A program made the position numbers and the translations under genes. Positions 20,161-30,013 of a stretch of DNA of 64,000 bases are shown here, piece after piece; the first letter of the stretch is position 1, and each line of letters begins with the position of its first letter. The DNA is from Vogesella margarita (GTDB taxonomy: Bacteria > Pseudomonadota > Gammaproteobacteria > Burkholderiales > Chromobacteriaceae): the NCBI RefSeq assembly GCF_028548475.1, contig NZ_JAQQLE010000007.1:1-64000 (forward strand). Direction: 5' to 3'. The notes under the pieces were generated by a model. The model worked only from the letters and a program-made list of their open reading frames with translations, was not told the origin of the DNA and ran no database searches.

Positions 20161-20982
20161 ATGAATCCAACGCCACAACAGCGCCCCCCCGACGGCGACG
20201 GCGGGCTGTCGCCCCAGATCAAGAAACGGATTGCGATTGCCAGTGGCCTAGTTCTGATCGCGCTGGCGGCGATTCCCATCATCGACAGTTTCAATACGCC
20301 GGCAACCCCGCCGACCCCGGCCAGCACCCCGATCAGCTCCGGCCGCATCATCCAGAAAGACAGCAGCGACAGCGCCTCGCTGAGCCTCAGCGCCATCGAC
20401 AGCAGCGCACCGCTGGAGGCCAGTGCCCCCAGCGCCAGTGCGCCGGCCGGCCATTCGCCGCTGGCACCGGCACCCGGCAGCCCGGCAGGTGTCACCACTC
20501 TCACCCCGCCGCAGATCCAGACGCCACAGCTCGAAACGCAGCAAGCGCGCCCGCCGGCCATCGCCGCCAATACGGCACCGCCAGCCGGGAACGGCAAGAG
20601 CGTCACCAGCGTCGCACCGCGCAGCGAGCCACCACGCCGTGACAGCGCCGTGCCGGCCCCGGCCATCACGGCGACACCGGCTCCCGCACCCGCCATCCGC
20701 GTGCCACTGGCCGAAAAACCGGCCACGGCGCCACGCCTGACTGCACCCGGCATCGCGCCGCAAGGCAGCTCTTTCGGCTACCAGGTGCAACTGGGCCTGT
20801 TCTCCAGTCCGGACAATGCCGAACGGCTGGTCAGCGACCTGAAAAAACACGGCATTACCGCGCGCACCGAAACCCGCGTCCAGCTCGGGCCGTTCCGCAC
20901 CCGCGCCGAGGCGGAAGAGTCGATGCAGCGCCTGCGCACCCTGGGCTACCAGCCGCTGCTGATTCCGGCCGGCCAGCGCTAA
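20161..20982 (+). CDS. SPOR-domain membrane protein
   Basis: 273 residues. A short cytoplasmic N-terminus (SPQIKKRIAIASG), one membrane span (about 24-42), a long Pro/Ala/Ser-rich periplasmic linker (about 45-200) and a C-terminal SPOR domain (about 203-270, FGYQVQLGLFSSPDNAERLVSDLKKHG). SPOR domains bind denuded septal peptidoglycan, so this is probably a division-site protein (FtsN/DedD type). The exact family member cannot be fixed. Confidence 0.85.
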   Translation: MNPTPQQRPPDGDGGLSPQIKKRIAIASGLVLIALAAIPIIDSFNTPATPPTPASTPISSGRIIQKDSSDSASLSLSAIDSSAPLEASAPSASAPAGHSPLAPAPGSPAGVTTLTPPQIQTPQLETQQARPPAIAANTAPPAGNGKSVTSVAPRSEPPRRDSAVPAPAITATPAPAPAIRVPLAEKPATAPRLTAPGIAPQGSSFGYQVQLGLFSSPDNAERLVSDLKKHGITARTETRVQLGPFRTRAEAEESMQRLRTLGYQPLLIPAGQR

Positions 20983-21000
20983 ACACCGTCCCGCAACGCA

Positions 21001-21034
21001 AAAAGGTTGGCCGCAATATTGCGGCCAACCTTTT
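21001..21034. terminator. Bidirectional terminator built from two copies of the dispersed word
   Basis: A perfect 34-base palindrome: 17-base arms, each with one exact AAGGTTGGCCGCAA (21003-21016 and 21019-21032), with runs of A/T at both ends. It lies between the convergent SPOR gene and zapE and can terminate both. Confidence 0.88.
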
Positions 21035-21057
21035 TCATATCCGGAGCCAGATACGGC

Positions 21058-22215
21058 TCAGGTCTCGGTAATACCGTCGGCGATCCTGAAGTCGCCCACC
21101 AGGTGCGGCAGCTCCAGATAAGTGCGCGACTGCATCTCGGTCAGGCGGCTGGCGGTGCGGAAAAACTCGCTGGCCTGCGGCCCCTCGGTATAGATCAGCT
21201 CCGGCGCCACCGCACTGGACGCCACCAGCTTGACGCGATGATCGTAAAACACGTCCACCAGCCAGGTGAAGCGCCGCGCCATCGACGCGTCACGCACCGC
21301 CAGCTGCGGAATGCCGGACACGAACACGGTGTGGTACTCGCTGGCGATCTCCAGATAGTCGGTCTGCGCGCGCGGGCCGTCGCAGATGGCGCGGAAATCG
21401 AACCAGATCACCCCCGGCGCGTGACGCTTGAGCGGGATGTCGCGCCCCAGCACCGTCAGCGAATGTTCCAGCTCGCCGGAGGCGCCGGCCAGACGCTCGA
21501 ACATGTCCTGCATCTTCGCTTCGGCGTCGGCATCGGCCGGCACATAGAACAACGGCTCGCGCGTCAACTCGCGCAGGCGGTAGTCGTTGCCGCCGTCGAC
21601 ATTCAATACCTCCAGATGCTGCTGCAGCAGCGCGATGGTGGGCAGGAAGTTGCTGCGCATCAGGCCGTTCGGATACAGGTTTTCCGGGGGGTAGTTAGAG
21701 GTCATCACGCAGATGATGCCCTGCTCGAACAGGGCGGCGAACAGGCGGCCGAGGATCATCGCGTCGGCGATGTCGCTGACGTGAAACTCGTCGAAACACA
21801 GCAGGCGCACGTCGCGGGCGATGCGCGCCGCCACCGTTTTCAGCGGGTCAGCCTCGTTCGATACCGTGCGCAGCTGCTTGTGGATTTCCGCCATGAAGTG
21901 GTGGAAGTGCACGCGGCGCTTGCGCTGGTAGGGCACGCAGCCGAAGAAGGCGTCCATCAGGAAGCTCTTGCCGCGGCCGACGCCGCCCCAGAAATACAGG
22001 CCGCGCGGCACTTCCGGCTTGCGCAGGCTGCGACCGAGGAAGCGGTTGCGCTTGTCCTTGAACTCCACCAGCGTCTGCCACAGTTCGTCCAGCCGCTCGA
22101 TGGCGGCGGCCTGAGCCGCGTCGTGGATAAAACCCGGCTGCTGGCTGGCCGCCTGGTACCAGGTCTTGGGGCTCATCGAGCCGTCGCTCGGCGGCGAAAA
22201 AACGTGTTGGGACAT
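21058..22215 (-). CDS. zapE: Cell division ATPase ZapE (AFG1 family)
   Basis: 385 residues from the ATG at 22215 (MSQHVFSPPSDG). AAA-type ATPase with Walker A GGVGRGKS, Walker B LLCFDEF and the FHHFMAEIH region of the AFG1/ZapE family. ZapE associates with the Z ring and influences division under stress or low oxygen. A longer frame upstream (MAARCGQPRTEA) runs into the inverted repeat at 22233-22255 and is unlikely to be translated. Confidence 0.93.
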   Translation of the reverse strand: MSQHVFSPPSDGSMSPKTWYQAASQQPGFIHDAAQAAAIERLDELWQTLVEFKDKRNRFLGRSLRKPEVPRGLYFWGGVGRGKSFLMDAFFGCVPYQRKRRVHFHHFMAEIHKQLRTVSNEADPLKTVAARIARDVRLLCFDEFHVSDIADAMILGRLFAALFEQGIICVMTSNYPPENLYPNGLMRSNFLPTIALLQQHLEVLNVDGGNDYRLRELTREPLFYVPADADAEAKMQDMFERLAGASGELEHSLTVLGRDIPLKRHAPGVIWFDFRAICDGPRAQTDYLEIASEYHTVFVSGIPQLAVRDASMARRFTWLVDVFYDHRVKLVASSAVAPELIYTEGPQASEFFRTASRLTEMQSRTYLELPHLVGDFRIADGITET

Positions 22216-22232
22216 AATCGCTTCGGTTCGGG

Positions 22233-22255
22233 GTTGGCCGCAGCGTGCGGCCAAC
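22233..22255 (-). terminator. Inverted repeat of the dispersed word behind cysM
   Basis: GTTGGCCGCA and TGCGGCCAAC (10-base arms, 3-base spacer) lie 7 bases after the cysM stop and just ahead of zapE. It can form a stable hairpin, but the T tract is poor, so termination would be partial or Rho-assisted. Confidence 0.55.
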
Positions 22256-22261
22256 GTTGAC

Positions 22262-23158
22262 TCAGGAAAACAGGCCGGTGGACAGGTAGCGGTCGCCGCG
22301 GTCGCAAACGATGGACACGATCACCGCGTTCTCCAGCTGCTCGTTCAGGCGCAGCGCCACCGCCAGCGCGCCGCCGGACGACGGACCGGCCAGGATGCCT
22401 TCCTCGCGCGCCAGCCGGCGGGCGGTGTCTTCCGCCGTCTGCTGGTCGACCAGCAGCAGCTCGTCGATGCGCGTGAAGTCGCAGATTTTGGGCAGGTATT
22501 CGTCTTCCCACTTGCGGATGCCGGGGATCTGGCTGCCGGGCTGCGGCTGCACGCCGATGATCTGGATGGCAGGATTCTGCTGTTTCAGGTAGGCGCTGGT
22601 GCCCATGATGGTGCCGGTGGTGCCCATGCTGGACACGAAGTGGGTGACCGTGCCGGCGGTATCGCGCCAGATCTCCGGACCGGTGCCCTCTATATGCGCC
22701 AGCGGGTTATCGGGATTACCGAACTGGTCGAGGATGCGACCAACCCCGGCGGCCTCCAGCCGGCGCGCCTCGTCGATGGCGCCGGGCATCGACGCCGCCT
22801 TCGGCGTCAGGATCACCTCGGCGCCGTAGGCGCGCATGGTGTCGATGCGTTCCTGGCTGGAGTTCTCCGGCATCACCAGGATCATCTTGTAGCCCATCAT
22901 GGTTGCGGCCATCGACAGCGCGATGCCGGTGTTGCCGCTGGTCGGCTCGATCAGTGTGTCGCCAGGCTTGATCTCGCCGCGCGCCTCGGCGTGGCGAATC
23001 ATCGACAGCGCCGGCCTGTCCTTCACCGAGCCGGCCGGGTTGTTGCCCTCCAGCTTGACCAGCACCACGTTGCTGCTGTTGCCCGGCAGGCGCTTGAGGC
23101 GCACCAGCGGGGTGTTACCGACGAAATCTTCGAGATGTTTGAATACGGGCAGGGTCAT
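22262..23158 (-). CDS. cysM: Cysteine synthase B
   Basis: 298 residues. PLP-dependent O-acetylserine sulfhydrylase; the lysine in NPAGSVKDRPA forms the Schiff base, and TSGNTGIALSM and SSMGTTGTIMG bind substrate and phosphate. The CysM assignment (over CysK) rests on length and on VKLEGNNPAGSVKDR. RBS AGGAGACACC lies immediately upstream. Next to hldD in the usual betaproteobacterial order. Confidence 0.93.
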   Translation of the reverse strand: MTLPVFKHLEDFVGNTPLVRLKRLPGNSSNVVLVKLEGNNPAGSVKDRPALSMIRHAEARGEIKPGDTLIEPTSGNTGIALSMAATMMGYKMILVMPENSSQERIDTMRAYGAEVILTPKAASMPGAIDEARRLEAAGVGRILDQFGNPDNPLAHIEGTGPEIWRDTAGTVTHFVSSMGTTGTIMGTSAYLKQQNPAIQIIGVQPQPGSQIPGIRKWEDEYLPKICDFTRIDELLLVDQQTAEDTARRLAREEGILAGPSSGGALAVALRLNEQLENAVIVSIVCDRGDRYLSTGLFS

Positions 23159-23356
23159 TGGTGTCTCCTAGTGCGCCGCATTATACCGGCTTGCATCCCG
23201 CTGTCGCCGCCCCGCGGCCAGACCCGCCGCCGCATGGCAAAACAAATCCATCAAAATCAACAACTTGACAGCACAACGGCCTTTGGAATTTTGCATGCCT
23301 TGGATATAACCGGATGTCGCAGCCGCCACTCGGCCACGCCCCACGAGGCAAAGACA

Positions 23357-23380
23357 AAGCCCCGTCCGGGGACGGGGCTT
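23357..23380 (-). terminator. Terminator behind hldD
   Basis: Eleven-base arms AAGCCCCGTCC/GGACGGGGCTT followed by TTTG on the minus strand. It closes the envelope run hldD...lapB. The rest of 23159-23356 is an AT-richer cysM upstream region with no visible gene. Confidence 0.85.
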
Positions 23381-23401
23381 GCGGATGGCAAGGCGCGGGA
23401 C

Positions 23402-24403
23402 TCAGCCCTGGCGCGCGATCAGCCAGTCCACGTAACGGTCGACGCCCTGCTCCACGGTCAGCATCGGCGCGTCGTAGCCTGCTTCGCGCAGCTTGCCGAT
23501 ATCGGCACGGGTGAAGCTCTGGTACTTGCCCTTCAGCGCGTCTGGGAAGTCGATGTACTCCAGGATTCCCTGCTCGACCAGTTCGGCCAGCGTCAGCGCA
23601 GGCAGCCCTTCGTGACGGCGGCAGGCGTTGACGGTGGCGACCGCCACGTCGTTGAACGGCTGTGCACGGCCGGAGCCGAGGTTGAAGATACCGGACTGGT
23701 CCGGGTTGTCGAGGAAGTACAGGTTCACCTTGACCACGTCCTCCACCGACACGAAGTCACGGCTCTGGGTGCCGTCGGCGTAGCCATCGTAGCCGCCGAA
23801 CAGCTTGACCTTGCCGGTTTCGCGGTACTGGTTGAAGTTATGGAAGGCCACCGAGGCCATGCGGCCCTTGTGCTGCTCCTGCGGGCCGTAAACGTTGAAG
23901 TAGCGGAAGCCGGCCACCTGCGCGGTCAGGCCTTCCTTCATGCGGCGACGAAGCACCTGGTCGAACAGGAACTTGGAGTAGCCGTAGACGTTGAGCGGGC
24001 CTTCGTGCTGGCGCTCTTCCTTGAACACGCTGCCCTTGCCGTAGGTGGCGGCGCTGGACGCGTACAGGAAGGGGATTTCCTCGGCCTGGCAGAATTCGAA
24101 CAGCTCCAGCGTGTACTGGTAGTTGTTCTCCATCATGTACTTGCCGTCGTGGTTCATGGTGTCCGAGCAGGCGCCCTGATGCAGGATGGCGCGGATCTCG
24201 CCGTCGAAGTCGCCGCTGCCGATCAGGCTGATGAAGTCCTGCTTGTCCAGGTAGTCGCTGATCTCGCAATCCACCAGGTTGACGAACTTGTCGCCACGGG
24301 TGAGGTTGTCGACGGCGATGATGTCGGTTTCGCCGCGGGCGTTGAGCGCCTTGACGATGTTGGAGCCGATAAAGCCGGCAGCGCCGGTCACCACGATGGT
24401 CAT
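23402..24403 (-). CDS. hldD: ADP-glyceromanno-heptose 6-epimerase
   Basis: 333-residue short-chain dehydrogenase-type epimerase. NAD(P)-binding GAAGFIGSN at residues 7-15 and the catalytic YGYSK pair (about Tyr140, Lys144). It makes ADP-L-glycero-D-manno-heptose for the LPS inner core, acting downstream of the HldE kinase encoded nearby. Confidence 0.96.
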   Translation of the reverse strand: MTIVVTGAAGFIGSNIVKALNARGETDIIAVDNLTRGDKFVNLVDCEISDYLDKQDFISLIGSGDFDGEIRAILHQGACSDTMNHDGKYMMENNYQYTLELFEFCQAEEIPFLYASSAATYGKGSVFKEERQHEGPLNVYGYSKFLFDQVLRRRMKEGLTAQVAGFRYFNVYGPQEQHKGRMASVAFHNFNQYRETGKVKLFGGYDGYADGTQSRDFVSVEDVVKVNLYFLDNPDQSGIFNLGSGRAQPFNDVAVATVNACRRHEGLPALTLAELVEQGILEYIDFPDALKGKYQSFTRADIGKLREAGYDAPMLTVEQGVDRYVDWLIARQG

Positions 24404-24421
24404 AGCATTTCCTTTAGGAAG

Positions 24422-25003
24422 TCAGAACGAGCTGCCCGGCTGGGCCAGAAACTGCAGCTCGTCCGCGGTAGAGGGGCGTCCCAGCGCGGCATTGCGGTGG
24501 GGAAAACGGCCAAAGCGGGCGATGATGACCCGATGCTTTTCGGCGTAGTCGATGACACCGGCGCGTTCCGGGCTGTCCGGCGGCAGGCTCTCGAAGCGGC
24601 GGACGGATTCGTCCTGGTCGGCCAGCGCTTCACTGTGCTCCAGCGGCAGGTAGAAGAACCAGCGCGCCACCGGCAGCAGTTGTTGCTCCAGGCCGCTGGC
24701 CAGCGCCGCCTTCGCCACCGTCCGCGCCGCCGCATCCAGCGCAAACGCCTGCGCCTCACCGCGGAACAGGTTGCGCGAGAACTGGTCGGCCACGATCAGC
24801 CACGCCAGCACCGCGTGCGCATCGGTCGGGTCCGGCAGCAACTCGCCGGCGGCGACGCGCTGCCATAGCGGCAGGAAACGCTGGCGGATGGCGTCGTCGA
24901 AGGCGGCATCCTTGCGGAACCAGGCGCTGCGGCTCGTGCCCAGCTGCGCCGCGTCCGTGCCGTCAAACCAGAACCGTACTACCTGCGTCGCCCAGTCCGT
25001 CAT
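24422..25003 (-). CDS. DUF924 family protein
   Basis: 193 residues. Begins MTDWATQVVRFWFDG, with the family signature WLIVADQFSRNLFRG and FFYLPLEHSE. The family is all-helical and TPR-like, and its function is unknown. Its position between hldD and the hldE kinase gene is a syntenic fact in this window, not proof of an LPS role. Confidence 0.9.
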   Translation of the reverse strand: MTDWATQVVRFWFDGTDAAQLGTSRSAWFRKDAAFDDAIRQRFLPLWQRVAAGELLPDPTDAHAVLAWLIVADQFSRNLFRGEAQAFALDAAARTVAKAALASGLEQQLLPVARWFFYLPLEHSEALADQDESVRRFESLPPDSPERAGVIDYAEKHRVIIARFGRFPHRNAALGRPSTADELQFLAQPGSSF

Positions 25004-25020
25004 CGCCGCCTCGCTTCACA

Positions 25021-25989
25021 TTACAGTGCAAACAGTTCGCGCTGGTGACACACCGCGGTGCCCAGCTTGGCCACCACGATACCGGCGGCGGCATTGGCCA
25101 GGCGCATCGCCAGCGGCAGCTCCAGACCTGCAGCCAACATCAGGCCCAGGGTGCCGATCACGGTATCGCCGGCACCGGACACGTCGTACACCTCCTGCGC
25201 CAGCGTCGGCTCGTGCACCGCGCCACCGGCACGGTACAGCGTCATGCCCTCCTCGCTGCGCGTCACCAGCAAGGCGTCGAGATTCAGCTCGCCACGCAAG
25301 GCTTCGGCCTTGGCGCTGAGCTGCGCCTCGTTCTGCCAGCTGCCGGCGACCTGCTTGAATTCGCTGCGGTTGGGCGTCAGCAGCGTGGCGCCGGCGTACT
25401 TGCTGTAGTCGTCGCCTTTCGGGTCGATCAGCACCGGCTTGCCGGCCGCCCGCGCCAGTTCGATCATGCGCGCGACGTGGGTCAGGCCGCCCTTGCCGTA
25501 GTCGGACAGGATCACCACATCGTGTGCGGCGACGATGGCGGCGTACTCATCCAGCTTGTCGGCCAGGATCTCGTGGCTGGGTGCGTCCTCGAAATCGAGG
25601 CGGATCAGCTGCTGCTGACGCGCCACGACGCGCAGTTTCACAGTGGTGGCAATGTCCGGGTCGCGTTTGAGCGAGGCGCGGATGCCGTCGGCGGCCAGCA
25701 GCCGCTCCAGCGCGGTCGCGGCCTCGTCGTCGCCGACCACAGACAGGATGGTGGCCTGACCGCCGAGGCTGGCGATATTGCGCGCCACGTTGGCCGCGCC
25801 GCCGGCACGTTCTTCCATGCGGCTGATCTTGGCCACCGGTACCGGCGCCTCCGGCGAAATACGGCTCACATCGCCGAACCAGTAGCGGTCCAGCATCACG
25901 TCGCCGACCACCAGCACCTTGGCTGTGGCCAGCTGTGCGGCCAACGTTGCGGGCACGAGGCCCAGCTTGTTCAACAGGTTCATGCTCAC
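25021..25989 (-). CDS. hldE: D-glycero-beta-D-manno-heptose-7-phosphate kinase
   Basis: 322 residues: only the PfkB-type kinase half of HldE (RfaE domain I). Motifs are GDVMLDRYWFGDV, AGGAANVARNIASLGG and the catalytic DVSGAGDTVIG. The adenylyltransferase half is absent, so a separate hldE2/hldC gene must exist elsewhere. It supplies ADP-heptose synthesis with hldD. A variant dispersed word encodes Ala-Thr-Leu-Ala-Ala near the N-terminus. Confidence 0.93.
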   Translation of the reverse strand: MSMNLLNKLGLVPATLAAQLATAKVLVVGDVMLDRYWFGDVSRISPEAPVPVAKISRMEERAGGAANVARNIASLGGQATILSVVGDDEAATALERLLAADGIRASLKRDPDIATTVKLRVVARQQQLIRLDFEDAPSHEILADKLDEYAAIVAAHDVVILSDYGKGGLTHVARMIELARAAGKPVLIDPKGDDYSKYAGATLLTPNRSEFKQVAGSWQNEAQLSAKAEALRGELNLDALLVTRSEEGMTLYRAGGAVHEPTLAQEVYDVSGAGDTVIGTLGLMLAAGLELPLAMRLANAAAGIVVAKLGTAVCHQRELFAL

Positions 25990-25990
25990 C

Positions 25991-27310
25991 TCAACGGCCG
26001 ATGGCGTGGTATTCGAAGCCTTGCGCGCGCAGCCAGGCCGGATCGTACATATTGCGGCCGTCGAAAATCAGCGGCTGCAGCAGCAGGCGTTTCAGTTCGC
26101 CAAAGTCCGGGCTGCGGAATGCCTTCCACTCGGTGGCGATCAGCAGCGCATCGGCGCCGTCCAGCGGGCTCATCATGTCGTCGGCAAAGGCGAAACCGGC
26201 GATGCCGGCCATGGTGCGCGACGCCTCGTGCATCGCCACCGGATCGAAGGCCAGCACCTGTGCGCCACGACGGGTCAGCTCGTCGACGATCACCCGGCTC
26301 GGCGCCTCGCGCATGTCGTCGGTGTTGGGCTTGAACGCGAGCCCCCACAGCGCGAAGCGGCGGCCTGTCAGATCGGCGCCGAACTTGGCGACCACCTTTT
26401 CCACCAGCCGCAGCTTCTGCGCGTCGTTGGCCGCTTCCACCGCGGTCAGCACGCGCATCGCGTGGCCGTTGTCACGGCCGGTGGCCACCAGCGCCTTCAC
26501 GTCTTTCGGGAAGCACGAGCCGCCGTAGCCGGTACCCGGATACAGGAAGTGGTAGCCGATGCGCGGATCGGAGCCGATCCCCTTGCGCACCAGCTCGATG
26601 TCGGCACCCAGCGTTTCCGCGAGGTTGGCCAGCTCGTTCATGAACGAGATGCGGGTCGCCAGCATCGCGTTGGCCGCGTACTTGGTCAGCTCGGCGGAGC
26701 GCACGTCCATGAACAGGATGCGCTCGTGGCTGCGCTGGAACGGTGCGTACAGGCGGCGCATCATGTCGATGGCACGCTCGTCCCCGGCGCCGACCACGAT
26801 GCGGTCCGGCTTCATGAAGTCCTCGATCGCGGCGCCCTCTTTCAGGAATTCCGGATTGGACACCACGCTGTAGTCGAGGCTGACGCCGCGTGCGGCCAAC
26901 GTTGCCGCGATCGCGGCGTTGACCTTGTCGGCGGTGCCGACCGGCACCGTCGACTTGTCGACGATGACCTTGTAGCCATCCATGTGCTGGCCGATATTGC
27001 GCGCGGCGGCCAGCACGTACTGCAGGTCGGCGGAGCCGTCCTCGTCCGGCGGCGTGCCGACGGCGATGAACTGGATGTCGCCGAACGCGACCGACTCGGC
27101 CACGTCGGTGGTAAAGCTGAGGCGACCGGCAGCGACGTTGCGCTTGACCATCTCCTCCAGCCCCGGTTCGTAGATCGGGATGCCGCCAGCCTGCAGCATG
27201 GCGATCTTGGCCGGATCCACGTCCAGGCACAGTACGTGGTTGCCCACTTCGGCGAGGCAGGTGCCGGTGACCAGGCCGACATAACCCGATCCGATTACGG
27301 TGATTTTCAT
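25991..27310 (-). CDS. ugd: UDP-glucose 6-dehydrogenase
   Basis: 439 residues. NAD-dependent four-electron oxidation of UDP-glucose to UDP-glucuronate for capsule or LPS modification. Rossmann motif [10 protein letters not shown] (8-17), [10 protein letters not shown], and the catalytic cysteine in [12 protein letters not shown]. The ATG at 27310 overlaps the pyrF stop by four bases (ATGA); the longer open frame upstream is not used. Confidence 0.95.
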   Translation of the reverse strand: MKITVIGSGYVGLVTGTCLAEVGNHVLCLDVDPAKIAMLQAGGIPIYEPGLEEMVKRNVAAGRLSFTTDVAESVAFGDIQFIAVGTPPDEDGSADLQYVLAAARNIGQHMDGYKVIVDKSTVPVGTADKVNAAIAATLAARGVSLDYSVVSNPEFLKEGAAIEDFMKPDRIVVGAGDERAIDMMRRLYAPFQRSHERILFMDVRSAELTKYAANAMLATRISFMNELANLAETLGADIELVRKGIGSDPRIGYHFLYPGTGYGGSCFPKDVKALVATGRDNGHAMRVLTAVEAANDAQKLRLVEKVVAKFGADLTGRRFALWGLAFKPNTDDMREAPSRVIVDELTRRGAQVLAFDPVAMHEASRTMAGIAGFAFADDMMSPLDGADALLIATEWKAFRSPDFGELKRLLLQPLIFDGRNMYDPAWLRAQGFEYHAIGR

Positions 27311-28053
27311 GCTTTTGTCGCCAGATAGGATTGAATGTCGGCATTGATTGCCGTCAGCGCGGCCAGCGGATCGGCGGCCTGGGTGATCGGACGGCCGATC
27401 ACCAGGTAGTCGGCGCCGGCCTGCAGCGCGGCCACCGGCGTCATCACCCGGCGCTGGTCGTCGGCGACGCTGTCGGCAAGACGGATGCCCGGCGTCACCA
27501 GCTTGAAGTCCTGGCCCAGTTCGGCTTTCAGCAGCGACGCTTCCTGCGCCGAGCACACCACGCCGTCCAGACCGCTGTCGCGCGTCAGGCGCGCGAGGCG
27601 CAGCACCTGCTCCTGCGGCGATGCGGTGATGCCGATCTCGGCCAGGTCGCTGGCCTCCATGCTGGTCAAGACCGTGACCGCGATCAGCAGCGGGCGCTGG
27701 CTGTACTGTGCCAGTGCCTCGGCGGCGGCGGTCATCATGCGGCGACCGCCGGAGGCGTGCACGTTGACCATCCACACCCCGGCCTCGGCCGCCATCTTGC
27801 AGGCGTGCGCCACGGTATTGGGGATGTCGTGGAATTTCAGGTCCAGGAATACCTGGAAGCCGCGCGCCTGCAACTGCTCCAGCAGCTGCGGGCCAGCGGC
27901 GGTAAACAGCTCCTTGCCGACTTTCAGCCGGCACTGCAACGGGTCAAGACGGGAGGCAAAGGCCAGCGCGGCATCGGCGGTGGCAAAATCCAGTGCCACC
28001 AGCACCGGCGAGGTAACGTTGGCCGCAAGGCCGGGCGCCATCAAGGGATTCAT
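27307..28053 (-). CDS. pyrF: Orotidine 5'-phosphate decarboxylase
   Basis: 248 residues. Converts OMP to UMP. Motifs: [24 protein letters not shown], and [12 protein letters not shown] with the catalytic Asp-Lys-Asp network. The ATG at 28053 (MNPLMAPG) is chosen; an upstream extension overlaps lapB. The N-terminal GLAANV is encoded by a variant dispersed word. Confidence 0.95.
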   Translation of the reverse strand: MNPLMAPGLAANVTSPVLVALDFATADAALAFASRLDPLQCRLKVGKELFTAAGPQLLEQLQARGFQVFLDLKFHDIPNTVAHACKMAAEAGVWMVNVHASGGRRMMTAAAEALAQYSQRPLLIAVTVLTSMEASDLAEIGITASPQEQVLRLARLTRDSGLDGVVCSAQEASLLKAELGQDFKLVTPGIRLADSVADDQRRVMTPVAALQAGADYLVIGRPITQAADPLAALTAINADIQSYLATKA

Positions 28054-28079
28054 GTTGTTCCAGTCTTCAATGCTTGAAA

Positions 28080-29243
28080 TCAATGGGTTTCCGAGCGGTT
28101 GGGGGTGAAGCTCTCCCACTCGCCGCAGGCCGGGCAGTGCCAGAAGAAGGCCCGCGAGCGGAAATTGCAGCGTTTGCAGCGGTGCACGGTCAGGCGCTGC
28201 GCGTGCTTCATGATCAGCGCGCGCGCCACTTCCGCGTCCATGCGCCCTTCCGGACTCAGCTCGTCCATCTGCGCTTCCACCAGGCGGTAGACGCCCAGCA
28301 AGTTCGGCCGCGCATGAACCGCCTCGCGCACCGCCTCCAAGGCCTTGGCCTCACCTTCGTAGGTGGCCACCTTCTGGTACAGCAGATCGGTCAGCTCCAG
28401 CTGCGAAAAGGTGCGCTGGTAGCCACGCAACAGCGCAATGCCTTCTGCGGCCTTGCCCAGCGACTCGTAGGCGTCGAACAGGCGCTCGGCGACCATCGCC
28501 AGGTACTCGTAGTTCTGCTTCTCGACCGCCTGCCACGCGGCGATGGCGGCTTCCGGCTGGCCGGTGGCGACCTCGATGTCACCGAGCAAAATGCTGGCGC
28601 GCACGCACTTGCGGTTGGCCGCAAACGCTTCCTGCACGTAGCGGCGTGCCTTGTCGTAGTCGGACTGGTAGAGCGCACCCTGCGCCAGTTCGCAGAAAAA
28701 CTGCGCCACTTCGTGCTGGAAAGAGTGGGCGTCGCTGCGCAGCTCGCGCGCGGTGGCGACCGCCTTCTCCCAGTCGCGGTCCTGCTGGTAGATGCTCAGC
28801 AGCTGTTCGCGCGCGGCGCGGCCCATGGTCTGGCTGGGCAGCAGCTTGACCAGGATTTCCTCGGCGCGATCGACCAGCCCGGCCTTGTGAAAGTCCTGCG
28901 ACAGCTCGAAGCGCACCAGTGCCTTTTGCTCGTTGCTGAGGTCGGGCAGCTCCAGCACCTGCTGGTGCAGGCGGATGGCACGGTCGTTCTCGCCGCGGCG
29001 GCGGTACAGCTTGCCCAGACTCAGCTGCACTTCCAGCGCGTGCGGATGGGCGCGCGCCACTTCGGCCAGCGAGCGGGCGGCGACGTCGGTCTTGTCATCG
29101 ACCAGCGCGTCCAGCCCCTTGTAAAAACCGGCCGGCACTTCGCGCGCCTGTTTCAGTACGGCGCGCATGTCGACGCGCGCGGCCAGCCAGCCCAGACCGA
29201 AAAACGCCGGGAACAGCAACAGCCACCACAGATCAATATCCAA
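28080..29243 (-). CDS. lapB: LPS assembly protein LapB (YciM)
   Basis: 387 residues from a TTG start at 29243, giving (M)[18 protein letters not shown]: an N-terminal membrane anchor, TPR repeats (about 40-350) and a C-terminal rubredoxin-like metal site with CKRCNF and CPACGEW. LapB recruits FtsH to LpxC and so limits LPS synthesis. GAGG sits 7 bases before the TTG. An ATG ten codons upstream (MPAFPYRGW) has no such site and adds residues atypical of the family. Confidence 0.92.
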   Translation of the reverse strand: MDIDLWWLLLFPAFFGLGWLAARVDMRAVLKQAREVPAGFYKGLDALVDDKTDVAARSLAEVARAHPHALEVQLSLGKLYRRRGENDRAIRLHQQVLELPDLSNEQKALVRFELSQDFHKAGLVDRAEEILVKLLPSQTMGRAAREQLLSIYQQDRDWEKAVATARELRSDAHSFQHEVAQFFCELAQGALYQSDYDKARRYVQEAFAANRKCVRASILLGDIEVATGQPEAAIAAWQAVEKQNYEYLAMVAERLFDAYESLGKAAEGIALLRGYQRTFSQLELTDLLYQKVATYEGEAKALEAVREAVHARPNLLGVYRLVEAQMDELSPEGRMDAEVARALIMKHAQRLTVHRCKRCNFRSRAFFWHCPACGEWESFTPNRSETH

Positions 29244-29287
29244 AATCCAACCTCGGTACGGGAATGCCGGCAAACGGCAGATGCAAA

Positions 29288-29581
29288 TCAGTCAGCCAGC
29301 GCGTCGCTCGGGTCCTTGGTGACCCGGCTGCTGGCTTGTCTGGAGCGCAATTCCTTCTTGAGCTGCGACAGCTCGCGACGGACACGCAGGGAATAGGTAA
29401 AGGTGGCCAGCATCGCGATCAGCACGCCGGCGACAAAAAACACCAGCAACAGCAGGATCAGCGGCGCATTCCAGCTGTGTCCAAAAAACAGCTTGAACTC
29501 GACGATGGCACTGTTCTGCACGGTTACCGCCACCAGCAGCACCAGCAACAGCAGCTCCAGCAAGCGAACGAGGTAACGCAT
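29288..29581 (-). CDS. lapA: LPS assembly protein LapA
   Basis: 97 residues: two hydrophobic membrane segments (about 4-20 and 40-62) followed by a basic cytoplasmic coiled tail (RRELSQLKKELRSRQ), typical of DUF1049/LapA. Partner of LapB, the next gene. The ATG at 29581 has GGAG 5 bases upstream. Confidence 0.88.
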   Translation of the reverse strand: MRYLVRLLELLLLVLLVAVTVQNSAIVEFKLFFGHSWNAPLILLLLVFFVAGVLIAMLATFTYSLRVRRELSQLKKELRSRQASSRVTKDPSDALAD

Positions 29582-29655
29582 AACGACTCCGGCCTGGGCA
29601 AAAATTATGGCAAGTTTAAACGAAAGCGTGCGCCCCCCCAAGCCGGAAGCGGAAT

Positions 29656-29686
29656 AAAAAAACGCTGCGGTAAACCGCAGCGTTTT
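29656..29686 (-). terminator. Terminator behind ihfB
   Basis: A hairpin with CGCTGCGGT/ACCGCAGCG arms and a long T run on the minus strand. It separates rpsA-ihfB from lapA, which therefore needs its own promoter in about 29582-29655. Confidence 0.9.
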
Positions 29687-29707
29687 GCAGACAGGCACAT
29701 CGGAAGC

Positions 29708-30004
29708 TTACTCGGAAGCCCCCTGGGTCAGATCCACGCGTTCGCGCAGCTCCTTGCCTGCCTTGAAGTGAGGCACGTATTTCTCAGGAACGACAACGCT
29801 GGAGCCGGACTTGGGGTTGCGGCCAACCCGCGGCGGACGGTAGTTCAGATCGAAGCTACCGAAGCCGCGAATCTCGATTCGCTGCCCTTTTGCCAGGCTG
29901 CCGGCCATCGCATCCAGAATGGTTTTGACGGCCAGCTCAGCATCTTTGGCGACCAACTGAGGATAACGCTCGGCAAGCCTCGCAATAAGCTCAGATTTGG
30001 TCAT
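29708..30004 (-). CDS. ihfB: Integration host factor, beta subunit
   Basis: 98 residues of the HU/IHF DNA-bending family, with [17 protein letters not shown], the beta-arm region [29 protein letters not shown], and the [10 protein letters not shown] motif. An in-frame ATG at 30010 or GTG at 30013 would add 2-3 residues; MTKSEL matches the usual start. It directly follows rpsA. Confidence 0.94.
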   Translation of the reverse strand: MTKSELIARLAERYPQLVAKDAELAVKTILDAMAGSLAKGQRIEIRGFGSFDLNYRPPRVGRNPKSGSSVVVPEKYVPHFKAGKELRERVDLTQGASE

Positions 30005-30013
30005 ATCCATCAC

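Noticed and set aside
25991-27934. Longer version of the UDP-glucose dehydrogenase frame (647 codons)
   Set aside because: The extra N-terminal part is a shadow of pyrF in another frame; the real start is the ATG overlapping the pyrF stop.
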